From Symbiodinium natans (taxonomy: Eukaryota > Sar > Dinophyceae > Suessiales > Symbiodiniaceae), in contig CAJNDS010002436.1 in the NCBI GenBank assembly GCA_905221605.1, positions 364,467 through 428,466 of the forward strand: a stretch of 64,000 nucleotides of DNA, written 5' to 3'. Below, piece after piece: positions 1 through 10,923 of the stretch (the stretch's first letter is position 1; each line of letters begins with the position of its first letter). The notes beneath the pieces are model-generated. The model had not been told where the DNA came from. It did no database searches and worked only from the letters and a program-made list of their open reading frames with translations. Made by a program: the position numbers and the translations under genes.

Positions 1-397
1 ATAGAGTTTAGCCAGGGTTGTGAATCTCCACCACCTTGCCTGTTTATGTCTGGCGCTCAACGGATTTTTTCTTGGATCTCATCGCACATCTTAGACTCCG
101 ACACCTTTGTCGGGGTTTGCGCGGGTGCCACCGCAACACAGCTTCTGTCTTCTGGGGGATCTTGATGATTGGACGATTGGCCACATGGGACCGCCGGACG
201 CGGCCGTGCGCCCACCATGACGCAGTCAGCCCGGCCCACATGCGCCGGTCGTGGCCTGGGTGGCTTATCATCCGGACGAAGGCGACGCGCGGATTTTCTG
301 CTGCTCGTATGAGGCAAGGTTTTCCAACGATGCGGGGGCAACGTTGCTAGACAACGCGACTGCGGTCTCTGGCACAGATCCAGAGATCGAAGATTTC

Positions 398-1153
398 CTA
401 GGCACAGTCTGGCCATTGAAGAGACGACAGCCCCATCAATCCTCGTGCTCTAGCTGTCCCATGGACCATGTGCAAGGCCAGCATTTCATGAAATTGTCTG
501 CAAGCGTTCTTCCCGGCGATTGTCAACAACCCGAAACGACTAGCCACGGAACCTGCTGGGCCCGGATACTGGTCTGGAAAATCTTGCAGACGACCGACAA
601 TCTCTGTGGCGATGCTTGGGTGCTTCTCGAAGGTGTTCGGCGTGCTGACACAGAGCACGTTCATGCCTAAGCCGAAACCGCCCAAACTGGGCACAACGAG
701 ATCATCACATGCCTCCTCGTGGCCATCAGCAAGCTTGGCCTCCAGTTCGTTGCTGGGAGGAACTCCCCGTGATCGTTGAAAAACCAACACATAAGCAGGT
801 GGCCTGGCAGCAACGTGCCCTCAGCGTTGCAGCTGCACAAGAGGTCCCATCATCCCATCTTGCACAACTCCAAGCCTGCTAAGATCGACGACCTCAAGCA
901 GGTGAGAGAGGAAGGCCTTGGATGAGCGAACACAGTAATGTGACAGGTGCATGTGTCGCAGCTTGCGGACCTGGTAGCTCGACGGAGCTCTGTAACTGCT
1001 GCGGAACATCTGCAAGTCCACAACCTTACAAGGACAGAGCATGCAGCAAAAACTTTGCATGCACCATGCAGTCTGAGAGGCGCCCAAGTACTGGAACACA
1101 TGCCTTGCCAGCCTCAGTCTGCTGTGCAGGAGTGAAGGGATCCAGTAGGTCAC
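398..1153 (-). pseudogene. Minus-strand open frame of unknown function, split by one TGA
   Basis: One minus-strand frame is open from about 1153 down to 398 except for a single TGA at 821-823. The lower part has a protein-like composition (residues NELEAKLADGHEEACDDL near 680-740, then SIATEIVGRLQDFPDQYPG). I do not recognise the family. There is no ATG at the point where the lower part reopens (GTG at 790), so it is either an exon, a decayed gene, or two exons with a short intron around 800-825 ending in CCAG. No supporting neighbour is visible. Chance openness in GC-rich DNA is a real alternative. Confidence 0.3.
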
Positions 1154-1967
1154 ATGCTTTGCATTTCAGGCGACCCCGCCCGTCCCCAACCCAACGGACC
1201 ATCTTCATCCACGTCGTCGACCACACCACAGCCCTCCCCCCCTGTTGGCCCGGCGGCTTCTCATGTTGCTTGTGCATGAACCTCTATCCACAAACTTCCT
1301 CCATTCTTGCTGAACTCATAATTGTCTCTGCCCATCCCATAACATCTCTTTAGCTATACGCCCTGCGTCTTCCCAGGTGGTAATAGGCGGTGCAAAGCAA
1401 TGTATACGCAACTGCTGGTACATGGAGAGCTGCTGGAACATCATGATCGCTGGGGGAAGGGGAGGGGATTCCGCGGAGCGCGTACTCAGGTGAGTTCTCT
1501 CAGTCACTCTCTGTGTCACCTGTACTCAAACACTCCTCCTATTCTGTCTGATTCCAGGCTGTGCTACTACTCTTGCAGATGCAGCTGTGTATGTATACTC
1601 ACACTGCAAGCCACAATCAAGTCCAATGTGGCTTAGTCATATAGGCAAAGTCATGGCATGCGAGTTAGTTGGAACATGCATATAAGATTCAGTTGCAAAT
1701 TCGAAACGAATTCAGTCCCCGTGTATTCAGTACTCGGCTGTGAGCTGTGAGGGCATCGGCCCTCGGGGGAGGTTGCCAGTTGCCACTCCGTGCCATAACC
1801 TCATTTTTCTTGCTTGGGTTTTTCTTCTTCCGCGGTTGGGGCGTCTTCTCAGGCGGATGCTGCTCCTTCGCTGCTGTCTGACTGGCAGCGGCAGCGGACG
1901 TTTTGACGTCGTAGCCGGTGTCTGATTGGCAGCATCCGTTTTTTGAAGTCGTAGCCTTCCACCAGTC
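1154..1967. other. No recognisable gene; short imperfect tandem duplication
   Basis: I see no convincing coding sequence here. A roughly 40-bp sequence beginning GTCTGACTGGCAGC at about 1877 is repeated imperfectly at about 1920 (GTCTGATTGGCAGC), both copies ending in GTCGTAGCC just before the first telomere-motif array. Confidence 0.5.
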
Positions 1968-2019
1968 TAGGGTTTAGGGTTTAGGGTTTAGGGTTTAGGG
2001 TTTAGGGTTTAGGGTTTAG
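1968..2019 (+). repeat. TTTAGGG telomere-motif array
   Basis: Seven perfect TTTAGGG units. The array is preceded by CCAGTCTAG and followed by CCATTCTAG, an imperfect direct repeat that may be a duplicated insertion site. It is the first of more than 50 such blocks in the window. Confidence 0.95.
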
Positions 2020-3280
2020 CCATTCTAGAGTTGAATGCCTCTACGGGCAACCCGTGTTGCTGCGCTACCCTAACTCCAAACCTGCCTTTCACTGGGTGTG
2101 CTCTTGGAGCTCTGAAGGCGCCTGGCTTATCTAAGCCCTAAACCCTAAACCTCGTTTATACTCCGAAGCCACGAGCTGTCCTATCCACGGAAGCTTCACA
2201 CGGTTGGTGGCTGCCGAACTCCTGCGACTGGGGGGTGCAGGGGGTTCAGGGTTAAGGTTTGGAGGACTTGATTGAGGTCGATCGTGCTTTGAGTGCATCT
2301 CATTAGCTTTGGCTCCTTGGGGGACTCTGTCGTGCCAGCTGGGTTCCAAACAGGGGGCTTGGGGCTTTGGGTTTCTGATCCATGGCACCACGAGACAGGC
2401 CAATGAGACCCCGCTGAAGACCCAAGCCCGACAAGCCGACATGGGTTTAGGGTCTAGGGTTTAGGGTGCTGCTGAGGTACAGCCATTTCACGCAGACGCC
2501 CCGTAGAGCCCGGATTCCATCTTCGCGGTCAAACATCACATCCACCTGCTTGGTAAACGAACCCAGAAGTGCAAGAAACGCCAAACCTTTGTGCATACTC
2601 CTACACCCTTGAGTATCGATCGGTGCTCTCGGTAGCTTGTATGAGGTTCTGGCTTACACACGCCACCGCGCGCGCGTCCGCAGCCGTGAGGCTCGCTGTT
2701 GCTTGGTGCCGTTAGGGGTCTCAGGCTTGTGGTTGGCGCTTCAGGAATGGCTGTCTCACGGATTTACTTTAGGGGGCTACGAAGCTTTGTTTCTCACGTA
2801 GGAGTAGGACTTTTGGAGTTTTAGTCGTGTCGGTTGGTCGGATCAAGGCTACTGGGATTGGAGTCTCCAACCTGAGAATATAGGAAGAAAAACCAAGAAA
2901 GCTAAAACCAAAGCAACTGCGCATCCCACAACTCTTTCTTATTGGTTTGTTTTTGGCACCTCTCCTGAAATCTGGCAACATGAGTCGGAACACACAATCC
3001 ACTGATTTCCTGAACCCTATAGGACCCTTCAGAATGCCGGGCCCTGTTGTCAACTTGGTTGAGATCTGGTCGCATCATAAGACCCGAACCTCTGTTGACT
3101 CCGAAATTTGCAAGGGACTCAAGCTTGAAGCAAGAGCTCTCTTAGGAGTTGCGGGCCGGAATTGCAACGACTAACCCCCCCCCCCCCCAAATTCTCTCGC
3201 GCCTTCCGACGCCACCACTGAAGCGACCACCTGCCCGCTCCAAGCCAGATTTAGTTGGAATTTTAATTGGAATTTCGTGT
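2020..3280. other. Unique sequence with short degenerate telomere motifs
   Basis: Short CCCTAAA (about 2135) and TTTAGGG (2446-2466) motifs, a C-tract at 3175-3188, and no gene I can support. Several short open frames on both strands are unremarkable. Confidence 0.45.
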
Positions 3281-3654
3281 GAGCGGGGTGCAGTCGCACT
3301 TGCGCACATCCCTGAACTTGGCTGCCTCAGGCCCACTCGAGTATGAGTTTAGCAATGAGATCCAGTATCGTTCCAGGGAGAAGCGCGTTTCACACACGAT
3401 GGCTACAGCGTAAACATACATCCTTGGCCAGTGACTGTAGCAGATGACTTCGCGCATGCACCCATATTGGCAGAGGGCCCCCCGCGACTCAGTTTGTGCT
3501 AGCGTGCAAAAAGGAGGTTTGTTCAGGGTCTCACGATGCAGGTATGTAGATTGCAGCACTGCGGCTTCAGGCAGCATGGAGTCTAATGGTCGGAATAATT
3601 GCGAAAACAATCTTCCTTCTTATGATGCCGTAATGCGTTCCCTTCGGCTCCATG

Positions 3655-3785
3655 TTCACAGGTTTCCTCAGTGCCCTCCATGCACCTCCGCCCCCAGTGC
3701 TGTGGGACTCCCGCTCGAGGCCAGAGGGCTTGCACCCGGGAGTAGCCGTGCTCCACCTCCAGAACACCTCCGGGACAGCAGGGGC
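3655..3785 (-). CDS. Exon-like island, function unknown
   Basis: On the minus strand an open stretch reads with protein-like composition (VEHGYSRVQALWPRAGVPQ) after a possible acceptor in GGAG near 3765. A second candidate lies at 3290-3330 (AKFRDVRKCDCTPLTR, after GAGGCAG). The pieces cannot be joined with confidence, and the assignment rests only on composition and nearby AG dinucleotides. Confidence 0.3.
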
Positions 3786-4206
3786 TTCAAAGGCTTTCGA
3801 GTTCTCGGGTTTAGGGTTTAGGGAAATTCCCCACCACCTCCGGCTAAATGAAGCGTCTTCCTCCTGAAGCCCACACCCTAGACTCCTTGGTCAATCTGCG
3901 GACCGAGACAATCTTTGCAACTCCCTTTTCAACCAACCTCCATATCTCAACAGTCCTTAGAATGATCATTGTACTTCTTATAATTATTACGATTATTTGT
4001 ATATATATATATAATTTTTTTTGGCAATATATATATATATGTATATATATAATATTAAAGAATGCAACCAGCAGCCCTTCAGCCAAGAGCGATCCGGGCG
4101 GCACTCCAAAGCCTGCTCACAGTGCCGGAGGCGGAAATCCAGCCCTGCCAGCAGCACGCGGAGGACGCCAGGGCGGCAGCCCTTGTGAGGCAAATTCGCT
4201 TCAGTG

Positions 4207-4242
4207 GGTTTAGGGTTTAGGGTTTAGGGTTTAGGGTTTAGG
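4207..4242 (+). repeat. TTTAGGG array after an exon-like island
   Basis: Five TTTAGGG units directly follow a plus-strand island (about 4040-4206) that reads MQPAALQPRAIRAALQSLLT and onward without a stop. The island ends ...CAGTGG, so the array could itself supply a GT donor (GTTTAGGG). Confidence 0.8.
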
Positions 4243-4244
4243 CA

Positions 4245-4372
4245 AGAAGAACTGGCTGGTTCTTACGAGGGAGTGAGGTACCCTATATGCCCCTATAACT
4301 ACATATATGTATACCCTTTAAGGGATTATATAGAGTGATTCCCTCATTCCCTACTAAGAACCAGAACGAACA
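4245..4372. repeat. Fold-back (inverted-repeat) element
   Basis: The left end contains CTGGTTCTTACGAGGGAGTGAGG and the right end contains CCTCATTCCCTACTAAGAACCAG in inverted orientation around an AT-rich core. This resembles the other short palindromic elements in the window (see 33352 and 8715) but has a different terminal sequence. Confidence 0.6.
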
Positions 4373-4472
4373 TGTTTTGCAGTAGTAGCTGATGGATAAA
4401 TCCAAGGAGTCAAATGCCGAACTGCGAGGGCTCATGCAGGGCAAAGGTTTGAGGTTTGGGGTTTGGCCTTAC

Positions 4473-4534
4473 CGTGGTGCTTTTGCCTCTGCAAGCTCGT
4501 CCACGGCGAGGATGACGCAGCCATAAGCGTCCTG
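4473..4534 (-). CDS. Exon-like island with good splice signals
   Basis: The minus strand reads QDAYGCVILAVDELAEAKAP, bounded by an acceptor CCTGTGCCAG and a donor GTAAGG. It lies directly downstream, in the sense direction, of the array at 4552-4627, whose sense-strand motif is TTTAGGG. I do not recognise the protein. It is one of several minus-strand pieces between 4 and 10 kb that could be exons of one gene, but I could not verify joins between them. Confidence 0.45.
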
Positions 4535-4551
4535 CTGGCACAGGGTCCCAA

Positions 4552-4627
4552 ACCCTAAACCCTAAACCCTAAACCCTAAACCCTAAACCCTAAACCCTAA
4601 ACCCTAAACCCTAAACCCTAAACCCTA
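4552..4627 (+). repeat. CCCTAAA array (further blocks to 5480)
   Basis: About ten CCCTAAA units. Similar shorter blocks follow at 4728-4758, 4957-5010, 5107-5137 and 5410-5480, separated by islands of 70 to 250 bp. Confidence 0.95.
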
Positions 4628-5479
4628 CATGCTGGACGATGAAGCCCACAAAGGGTTTACCCGGCGCTGCCTCTGATGTCTGAGCAACTCCTGGGCTTAG
4701 GTTTTTAGGGTGTAGACCCTTAACTAAACCCTAAACCCTAAACCCTAAACCCCTAAACCTGCCTCTGCATGTGGGCATCTCCTGAAGTAGGAGTACCTCA
4801 CCATTGCTTGCTCTTTTCTTTGGAAACACGCGATTTCGGGGGTGAGATGTTTGGGGCCCCACTAAAGAATAAACTCCCTTTGGCCACAAAGGGAATCTAA
4901 AAAGAACTAAGCCCTAAACCCCAAACCAACAGATTGTTCAATTGTTCAACCCGCCTGACCCTAAACCCTAAACCCTAAACCCTAAACCCTAAACCCTAAA
5001 CCCCTAAACCCCAGAAGTCGGGCCTTCAGGCACTCGCGGGCCGCCCCCATGTCGCCGGTGCTGTTTGGAGCCTTTGTAGGGGGGTTCTTACTCACCGAGA
5101 CCCTGCCCTAAACCCTAAACCCTAAACCCTAAACCCTCAAAACAGCCTAGAACTCCACCCTGCGAGAGCAAGAACTGGGTAGTTCTCTAGATATGGGTCC
5201 CTTGTCGGGTTTTTCTTTCGGTTGCCGACCTACGTATGTATATATATACACACACATGACCCAAAAAAGGGTCCTAATTTAGAGAGCACCTTTGAACTTC
5301 TTTCTGTAGAATTGAGCCATTCTTAGGACATCTGAGACCTTGGGAGTTGCAACCCTAAAGGCAAAACCCTAAACCCGGCAGAGCTCGCGGGGTCAAATAA
5401 GCCCTAAGCCCTGAACCCTAAACCCTGAACCCTGAACCCTAAACCCTAAACCCGAAACCCTAAACCCTAAACCCTAAAC

Positions 5480-5532
5480 CTGAGTGTCTCTACCAGGTGG
5501 GCCTCTGCCTCCTCCTTCGCTTGTAGCCAGTC
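5480..5532 (-). CDS. Exon-like island ending at a telomere-motif array
   Basis: On the minus strand, after a CCCAG acceptor, the sequence reads DWLQAKEEAEAHLVETL and stops exactly where GTTTAGGG begins, so the sense-strand array would provide the GT donor. A similar minus-strand piece lies at about 5022-5070 (GDMGAARECLKARLL, after ACAG). The function is unknown, and the charged composition suggests a coiled coil. Confidence 0.45.
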
Positions 5533-6218
5533 CTGGGCTTCAAGGGGGGGGCTTCCACCCCGCCATCACATGCACACCAACACACAGGAAATAGATCATA
5601 ACAAGTACCCGAACATGTCGGTCGCATTATATGTATGTATACATATGCATATACATATACATATACATACATATATATATATATATATCAAGTATTTAAA
5701 CTTATGCATTTGTCTTGTATATGTATCTATATTCTGTTCTCATACTTTCATACTGTAAGCACAGCTGCGCCTTTTTAAATGTTTGGGGCTTCGGGGTTTT
5801 GCTGTTCGGGAAAGGAGGGAGGGCTCAGGGCGCTGGTGCATGATACAGGAGCCTCCGTAACCCAGGAATACTCACACGGGTTTAGGGTTTAGGGTTTAGG
5901 GTTTAGGGTAACCCCCCCCCCCCCCTCTCAAACAAAAACATTCGTATTGAATAGCCCTGCATTGTAAGCCTCAAGGCCTATCGCCGTACTTGGAGGACCG
6001 GGCGGCTCAGCAAAGAAGATACACAAACTAGAGTTAGTTAGAACAACCCTGAGAGACCCCATCATCCTACTTAACAGCCCCTCCTAATAACCACTTTACA
6101 GCGTGTGCGGGAAAGTGGGGGGTTCATGGAGACACGACACTGGAAGGAATGATCTCCCAAAGCTGCGTTTGCTGTCCCACCCGCTAAACCCTCAACCCTC
6201 AACCCTCAGCCCTTCATG

Positions 6219-6294
6219 GGGATTATAAATAGAGGGTACCATAATCCCCATTAAGGACTGTTAGTACAAGGGGGAACATCCCAAACTATTGGGC
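6219..6294. repeat. Short element of the AGGACTGTTAGTA family
   Basis: The sequence contains CATAATCCCCATTAAGGACTGTTAGTACAAGGGGGAACAT-type blocks. Related copies are at 44690-44800, where both arms (ACTAACAGTCCTTA and AAGACTGTTAGTATA) make a fold-back, and at 46736-46803. This is a small non-coding repeat family present at least three times in the window. Confidence 0.65.
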
Positions 6295-7051
6295 TCTTTC
6301 TTCACAAGGAACCCTCACTTTGGGGTGCCTCTCTTGAGGCGGCCCTAAAACCCTAAACCCTAAACCCTAAACCCCTAAACTAAACCTGGTAACCCGCCTC
6401 GAAGCTGCAGCCGGCACCTGCGGATTGCGCACCGCATGGCCCCCAGCGGTCACAGAATCCTGGGTCGCGGCACGCGATAGCAGGGGTAGGTTTGGAGGCC
6501 TTATCAAAATTAAACTTTTATGGCTTCATAAGGATTACACACGGCATTAAGGGCATTGAAAATCAACAATTATGTTCAAACCTACCTCTGATAGCAGGCC
6601 TAGAAGGGAGGTGATGCTGACTTCCATAGGGTGTAGGGAGGGTATCCTTCCCTCGAAGCCCCAAACGTTGGTGCGGTGAATCCTGCTTTGTGGCAACCCT
6701 AAACCCTATAAACCAACCCTAAACCCTAAACCCTAAACCCTAAACCCTAAACCCTAAACCCATCGAAGTCCAGGCGCGGTCAGAATCGGTGGAAGTGCTC
6801 TGGTCGTCTGCTCGGCCTGGCAGCCAAGTGTGGAGATTGCGGGTTTCGGGTTCATACCAGTGGGACGCCCGAAGGCCCCTAAACCCTAAACACTAAACCC
6901 AGTAAACCCTAAACCCTATAGACCCTACACCCTGAACCCGAAACCCTAATTTAAACCCTAAACCCTAAGGCTGTAGGCAGCCCCTATCTTCTGCATGACC
7001 TTCCCCATCGCGGAACGTCCATCCGCGAAAGGCAAGCCACACTGGCCAAAG

Positions 7052-7079
7052 GCGCGCGCGCGCGCGCGCGCGCGCGCGC
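7052..7079. repeat. (GC)n microsatellite
   Basis: About 14 uninterrupted GC dinucleotides, capable of Z-DNA or hairpin formation. Confidence 0.95.
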
Positions 7080-7432
7080 CGGAACACATCAAAATTCAGC
7101 CCTAAACCCTGTTTTGAACCCTAAACCGTAAACCGTAAACCCTAAACCCTAAACCCTAGACCCTAAGTCTCCCCTAAACCTTCCCAAGCAGGCACACGCG
7201 GAGCCCCAGTGCTCCATCCGGGCCCCCCTTGCAGGCCCTATACACTCTTTGCCAAAATAGGCGGGACATTTCACGGAGTATTCTTCTTCAACATCAGTCT
7301 CCAGTCTTCTTCATTGCTGCTTCATGACTAGGCTGGCCCTTAAAACTGCAAACCCTCTGAAAAAGACTCCTGAAAAATGATCCTCCTACAGCCGATAAGT
7401 GGGAAAATAGAAAATATCCCAAGGGCCTACCT

Positions 7433-7660
7433 AAACCCTAAACCCTAAACCCTAAACCCTAAACCCTAAACCCTAAACCCTAAACCCTAAACCCTAAACC
7501 CTAAACCCTAAACCCTAAACCCTTAAACCTAAACCCTAAACCCTAAACCCTAAACCCTAAACCCTAAACCCTAAACCCTAAACCCTAAACCCTAAACCCT
7601 AAACCCTAAACCCTAAACCCTAACTAAACCCTAACCCAAAACCCAAAACCCTAAACCCAC
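7433..7660 (+). repeat. Longest uninterrupted CCCTAAA array
   Basis: Roughly 30 CCCTAAA units with only a few irregular units (CCCTTAAA, CCCTAACT, CCCAAAA). The next block (7735-7880) has the opposite orientation (TTTAGGG with GGGTTTGG variants), so the two point away from each other across an 80-bp island. Confidence 0.95.
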
Positions 7661-8714
7661 GCCTGGCCCCAGAAGTGCGCCCAGGAGGCAGAGTACGGAA
7701 GCCCCAGAGAGATGGCCTGGGAGGGCGATCTGAGGTTAGGGTTTGGGGTTTGGGGTTTGGGGTTTAGGGTTTAGGGTTTAGGGTTTAGGATTTAGGTTCA
7801 GGGTTTAGGGGTTGTTCGGGGTTGTTGAGGTTTAGGGTTTGGGGGGATTTAGGGTTCAGGGTTTAGGGGTTGTTCGGGGTTGTTGAGGTTTTGAGGGGGC
7901 GTTTCAGCAAGGGTTTGAAGGGTCAAGGGATGTCAAGGGCCTTTGTTCGAAAAGAAGTGTGGGGCCTAGGAGGCTTTCGGAGGCTTCAAGAGGCCGAAGC
8001 GGCTTGTCACGTTAGGCTTTGGGTGTCGGAGGGTTCAGGAGTCAGGGGTGCTTGGGGTTCAATTTGTGCCTTCGACAAAGTCAGGGAGTGAAGCCATTAG
8101 AGCACGTGCAGCCTGAGAGCACCCCAAATCCTACATGTCTATCTCCCTCTATGGACAGATGCTAATATTGCAAAACGTACGTCAAGATATGTAAAGAATA
8201 TATGTATATATATATATATCTGTAACATAGGAGAGAACAAAGTTAGACAACTACAGACCAGTAGAATATACACGTGTATCTTGTGTGTAAGCCCTCCGGG
8301 CCCGCGGATCCGAAGCTCTGGGTTGCCCGACGGTCTCGGTGCCATCGCAGAGTGGGCATGGAGCCGCGTGCTGGGCCGCCATGGCCGAAAACGTGGAGAA
8401 ACCTGCAGCACCTTCTTCTGTGGAGGGTTTGGGGCCTATTAGGGTTTAGGCTTTAGGGCCTAGAGGGTTGAGGGCTCCGGAACCCGGAGTTCCGAATGCT
8501 GATTGCATGTTGGGTGCTGTTGCACTGATGCTGATGAAGTCGGCTGGACGGATCCGCCCAACAGCGACTGAACTCAGGGAGCTGGTGGAAAGGCCGAAGT
8601 CCAGGGCGTGCCTTAAGCCAAGGCTTCCCAACATCACTGAAGAACCAGTCCCGGGTAGTTCGGGTAGCTCAAGTTCTGCTCCTAGCCCTAAAGCCTAAAC
8701 ACTAAACCCTAAAA

Positions 8715-8866
8715 GGGTAGTTAGTAGTTACATGGTTCCTTTAGTCTGGGCCCTGAAAAGGAGATCCTTATATACCCCTTAAATACCCTAGACAACCTAA
8801 GAGGCACATGCATCTGAACCCTTTAAAGGAGGTACGGGGCCATACTAAGGGACCATGTAACTACCC
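8715..8866. repeat. Fold-back element, ACATGGTTCC family
   Basis: The arms GGGTAGTTAGTAGTTACATGG (left) and CCATGTAACTACCC (right, inverted) enclose AT-rich sequence with CCTTATATACCCCTT. A diverged copy with the same internal words (GGGCCCTGAAAAGG, GAGGTACGGG) lies at about 41180-41315. Confidence 0.7.
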
Positions 8867-8883
8867 TAGACCCCTAAGGACCG

Positions 8884-8969
8884 AGGTTGGGGAGCCACAG
8901 CGAGAAAGTGGTCCTCAGTCGAGCGTTCTCCTCTTCCTGCTCCTGCTGTCGCCTCAAAATCTTGGCCAT
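8884..8969 (-). CDS. Exon-like island, charged coiled-coil sequence
   Basis: The minus strand reads MAKILRRQQEQEEENARLR and continues TTFSLWLPN without a stop. The run of Q/E/R residues is typical of a coiled coil. No clear acceptor precedes the ATG, so this could be a first exon. The function is unknown. Confidence 0.4.
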
Positions 8970-9684
8970 CCAGGGCACCCCGCGCTATGAAGGGTTAGGG
9001 CTTGTAGGGTTTAAGGTTTAGGGCTCCGGGAAAAAGGATTTCGGGTTTAGGGGGTCAACCCCCCCCATGTGTACGAAATCTCCATGGCGTGGAGCCCTGC
9101 CACTGTCGTGACCCTAGCTTCTCCCAACAGCAAAGACCCAGCAAGCGCGGCCTCTTTGTCTTGTAGATCTGGGTCTCCTGGGCTGCTTTTCTGTACTTTA
9201 ATGGTTTTTTGTTGGCACCCGACTAGCCAATCTTTCAACTTTAAGGGCTTTTAAGATTTAGGGTTTTAGGGTTTTAGGGTTTTAGGGTTTAGGGTTTTAG
9301 GGTTTCGGGGTTGAAGGATCCAAGGGCTCTTTGGTCGCAGCGATCATACTTGCAAAGCTTTTGGTGTGTTCTGCGCCAGTTGGTGGGCGGTGAGTTTAAC
9401 TCGGCTGGCGAGATACCCGAAGAAAAGAGGCAGTGTGCTTTTTTGTCTAATGGGGTTACATCACGCAAACAGAACAAGGGCAGCACACCACAGGAGTCTG
9501 GCACACCAAGCCCCTCAGCAACCACCGACAGGGCTGCAAGCACCCCAAAACCCCTGGGCTAAACTCATCTCATGTCTTAAGCAGAGGCGCCTGCACCGCC
9601 ACAGCCTCTTTCATCAAAGCTCAAAACCATAAACCCTAAACCCTTAAACCCACACACCTTCAATCGTCCAAACACTGGACTCAA

Positions 9685-9762
9685 CTTTCGCCCAGTTGCC
9701 AGGTCCGCCTTTGTCGTCAGTGCATCGCGGATGTCGGCACGGAGCCGATCCTCGGGGAGTGT
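9685..9762 (-). CDS. Exon-like island between arrays
   Basis: After a CTGTCTAG acceptor the minus strand reads TLPEDRLRADIRDALTTKAD and ends near ATGRK with a GC dinucleotide available as donor, like the donors verified in the LRR and tubulin genes. It lies beside the array at 9774-9800. It may belong to the same transcript as the island at 10025-10094, but the join is not proven. Confidence 0.45.
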
Positions 9763-10024
9763 CTAGACAGCTAGGGTTTAGGGCTTAGGGTTTAGGATTT
9801 AAGCATGGGGGTTTGTTGGTAGGGAAGACTTTTCACCAGGCCTCCCTACTGGCTTCGCCTGTCAATCTCACCGTGATTAGATGGCTTCTGGCGCTGGCGT
9901 GTGCCTGTCAAGCGCTCAGCCACTTAAAGCTGTCACCCCTAAACCCCAAACCCCAAACCCCAAACCCCAACCCTAAACCCTAAACCCCAAACCCCAAACC
10001 CCAAACCCCAACCCTAAACCCTAG

Positions 10025-10094
10025 TGGAGTCCGAGGCTCCGCCGTGGCCCTGGCGATCTCCTCCATCTTGTTGCGGTCGTCGACCGTCTTGGAC
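10025..10094 (-). CDS. Exon-like island next to a duplicated-site array
   Basis: After the acceptor GAGTTCAG the minus strand reads SKTVDDRNKMEEIARATAEP and then runs into TTTAGGG-type sequence. The array immediately upstream in the sense direction (10118-10143) is flanked by a 13-bp direct repeat. The function is unknown. Confidence 0.5.
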
Positions 10095-10117
10095 CTGAAC
10101 TCGAAGACACTTTAAGG

Positions 10118-10143
10118 GGTTTAGGGTTTAGGGTTTAGGGTTT
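10118..10143 (+). repeat. Short TTTAGGG array with a 13-bp site duplication
   Basis: The array is bounded by AGACACTTTAAGG (10105-10117) and AGACACTTTCAGG (10144-10156), identical at 12 of 13 positions. A direct repeat immediately on both sides is what an insertion event with target duplication would leave. Confidence 0.8.
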
Positions 10144-10639
10144 AGACACTTTCAGGGTTATAAGGAGGGATCCCTAGAAGGTACCCCTTGTAGGTTCCCC
10201 CCCTTAGATAACCTTAACTAGGCTGAATTATCCCTAAAAAAGCCTCAATTATGGGGGAACCTAGCCGGGGGGGGGGGGGGGGGGGGTGGTGGTGGGGCAA
10301 CCCATTACACTTGGGAGACACGAAGAGCAAGAAGAGTAGTAGAAGTGTAGGGGATTTGGGGCAAGAGCAATAAGAGTGATTTTCTGAATATCCGATAACA
10401 GAAGTCATGTGAAGGAGGTGGTATTTGCTCTGTTCAGTCTATCCGCATGTCTTTGCGTTTGCAGTATATGCATGGCCGTGTGTCTGAGCGATTCTGTGCT
10501 TGTGTGAGGTTTGGGGTTCGGTGCTTCTTTGCCAGAGGCGAGGGCGGAGGGGGGAATCTTGAACCCCCCAAAACGGATCCCAGCCGGAGTTAAATGCGCG
10601 TCTGGTTTTTGTATGGGCTTGTGACTGGCTTGTGCATGA

Positions 10640-10770
10640 GATTCGGGGGTTGCGGGATGCTTGCAGCCATGGCACTTCTCAGCACGAACTTTGTCGATTT
10701 CGTGCTGCACGTAGTCTGCGTCGTGAAGGATCTCATCCTCGACTGGTTTACGGGAGTAGCATGACACGCC
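10640..10770 (-). CDS. Exon-like island downstream of the unknown gene
   Basis: The minus strand reads PVEDEILHDADYVQHEIDKV and then RAEKCHGCKHP after a possible acceptor AAACCAG. It could be a 3' exon of the gene above or part of another gene. The phase does not match the donor options I can see at 10924, so it is kept separate. Confidence 0.4.
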
Positions 10771-10923
10771 TTATACAGAAGCGCTGCGCGCAAAAGCGCA
10801 ACAACTGGAATGCATAAGTTTGAGCTTGCTTGTGACAGGGGCATGCGCACTTGCATGCGAGCGCACCGCTTTTTACTAGTCTGCCCTGGTATCCGATGAA
10901 CTGCTGCAAGTCATGCTTCATCA

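Larger units (their letters stand above)
5540..8710. other. Patchwork of telomere-motif arrays and short islands
   Basis: This stretch holds arrays at 5878-5909, 6349-6380, 6697-6761, 6880-6970 (degenerate), 7108-7160, 7433-7660 and 7735-7880, in both orientations, plus AT microsatellites (5640-5690, 8205-8220) and a GC dinucleotide run. A minus-strand island at about 6985-7050 (GLPFADGRSAMGKVMQKIGA) and a plus-strand one at about 8465-8697 look protein-like. No complete gene is visible. Confidence 0.55.

Noticed and set aside
7433-7660. A true chromosome end (telomere)
   Set aside because: Unique sequence, genes and opposite-orientation arrays continue on both sides; no terminal block.
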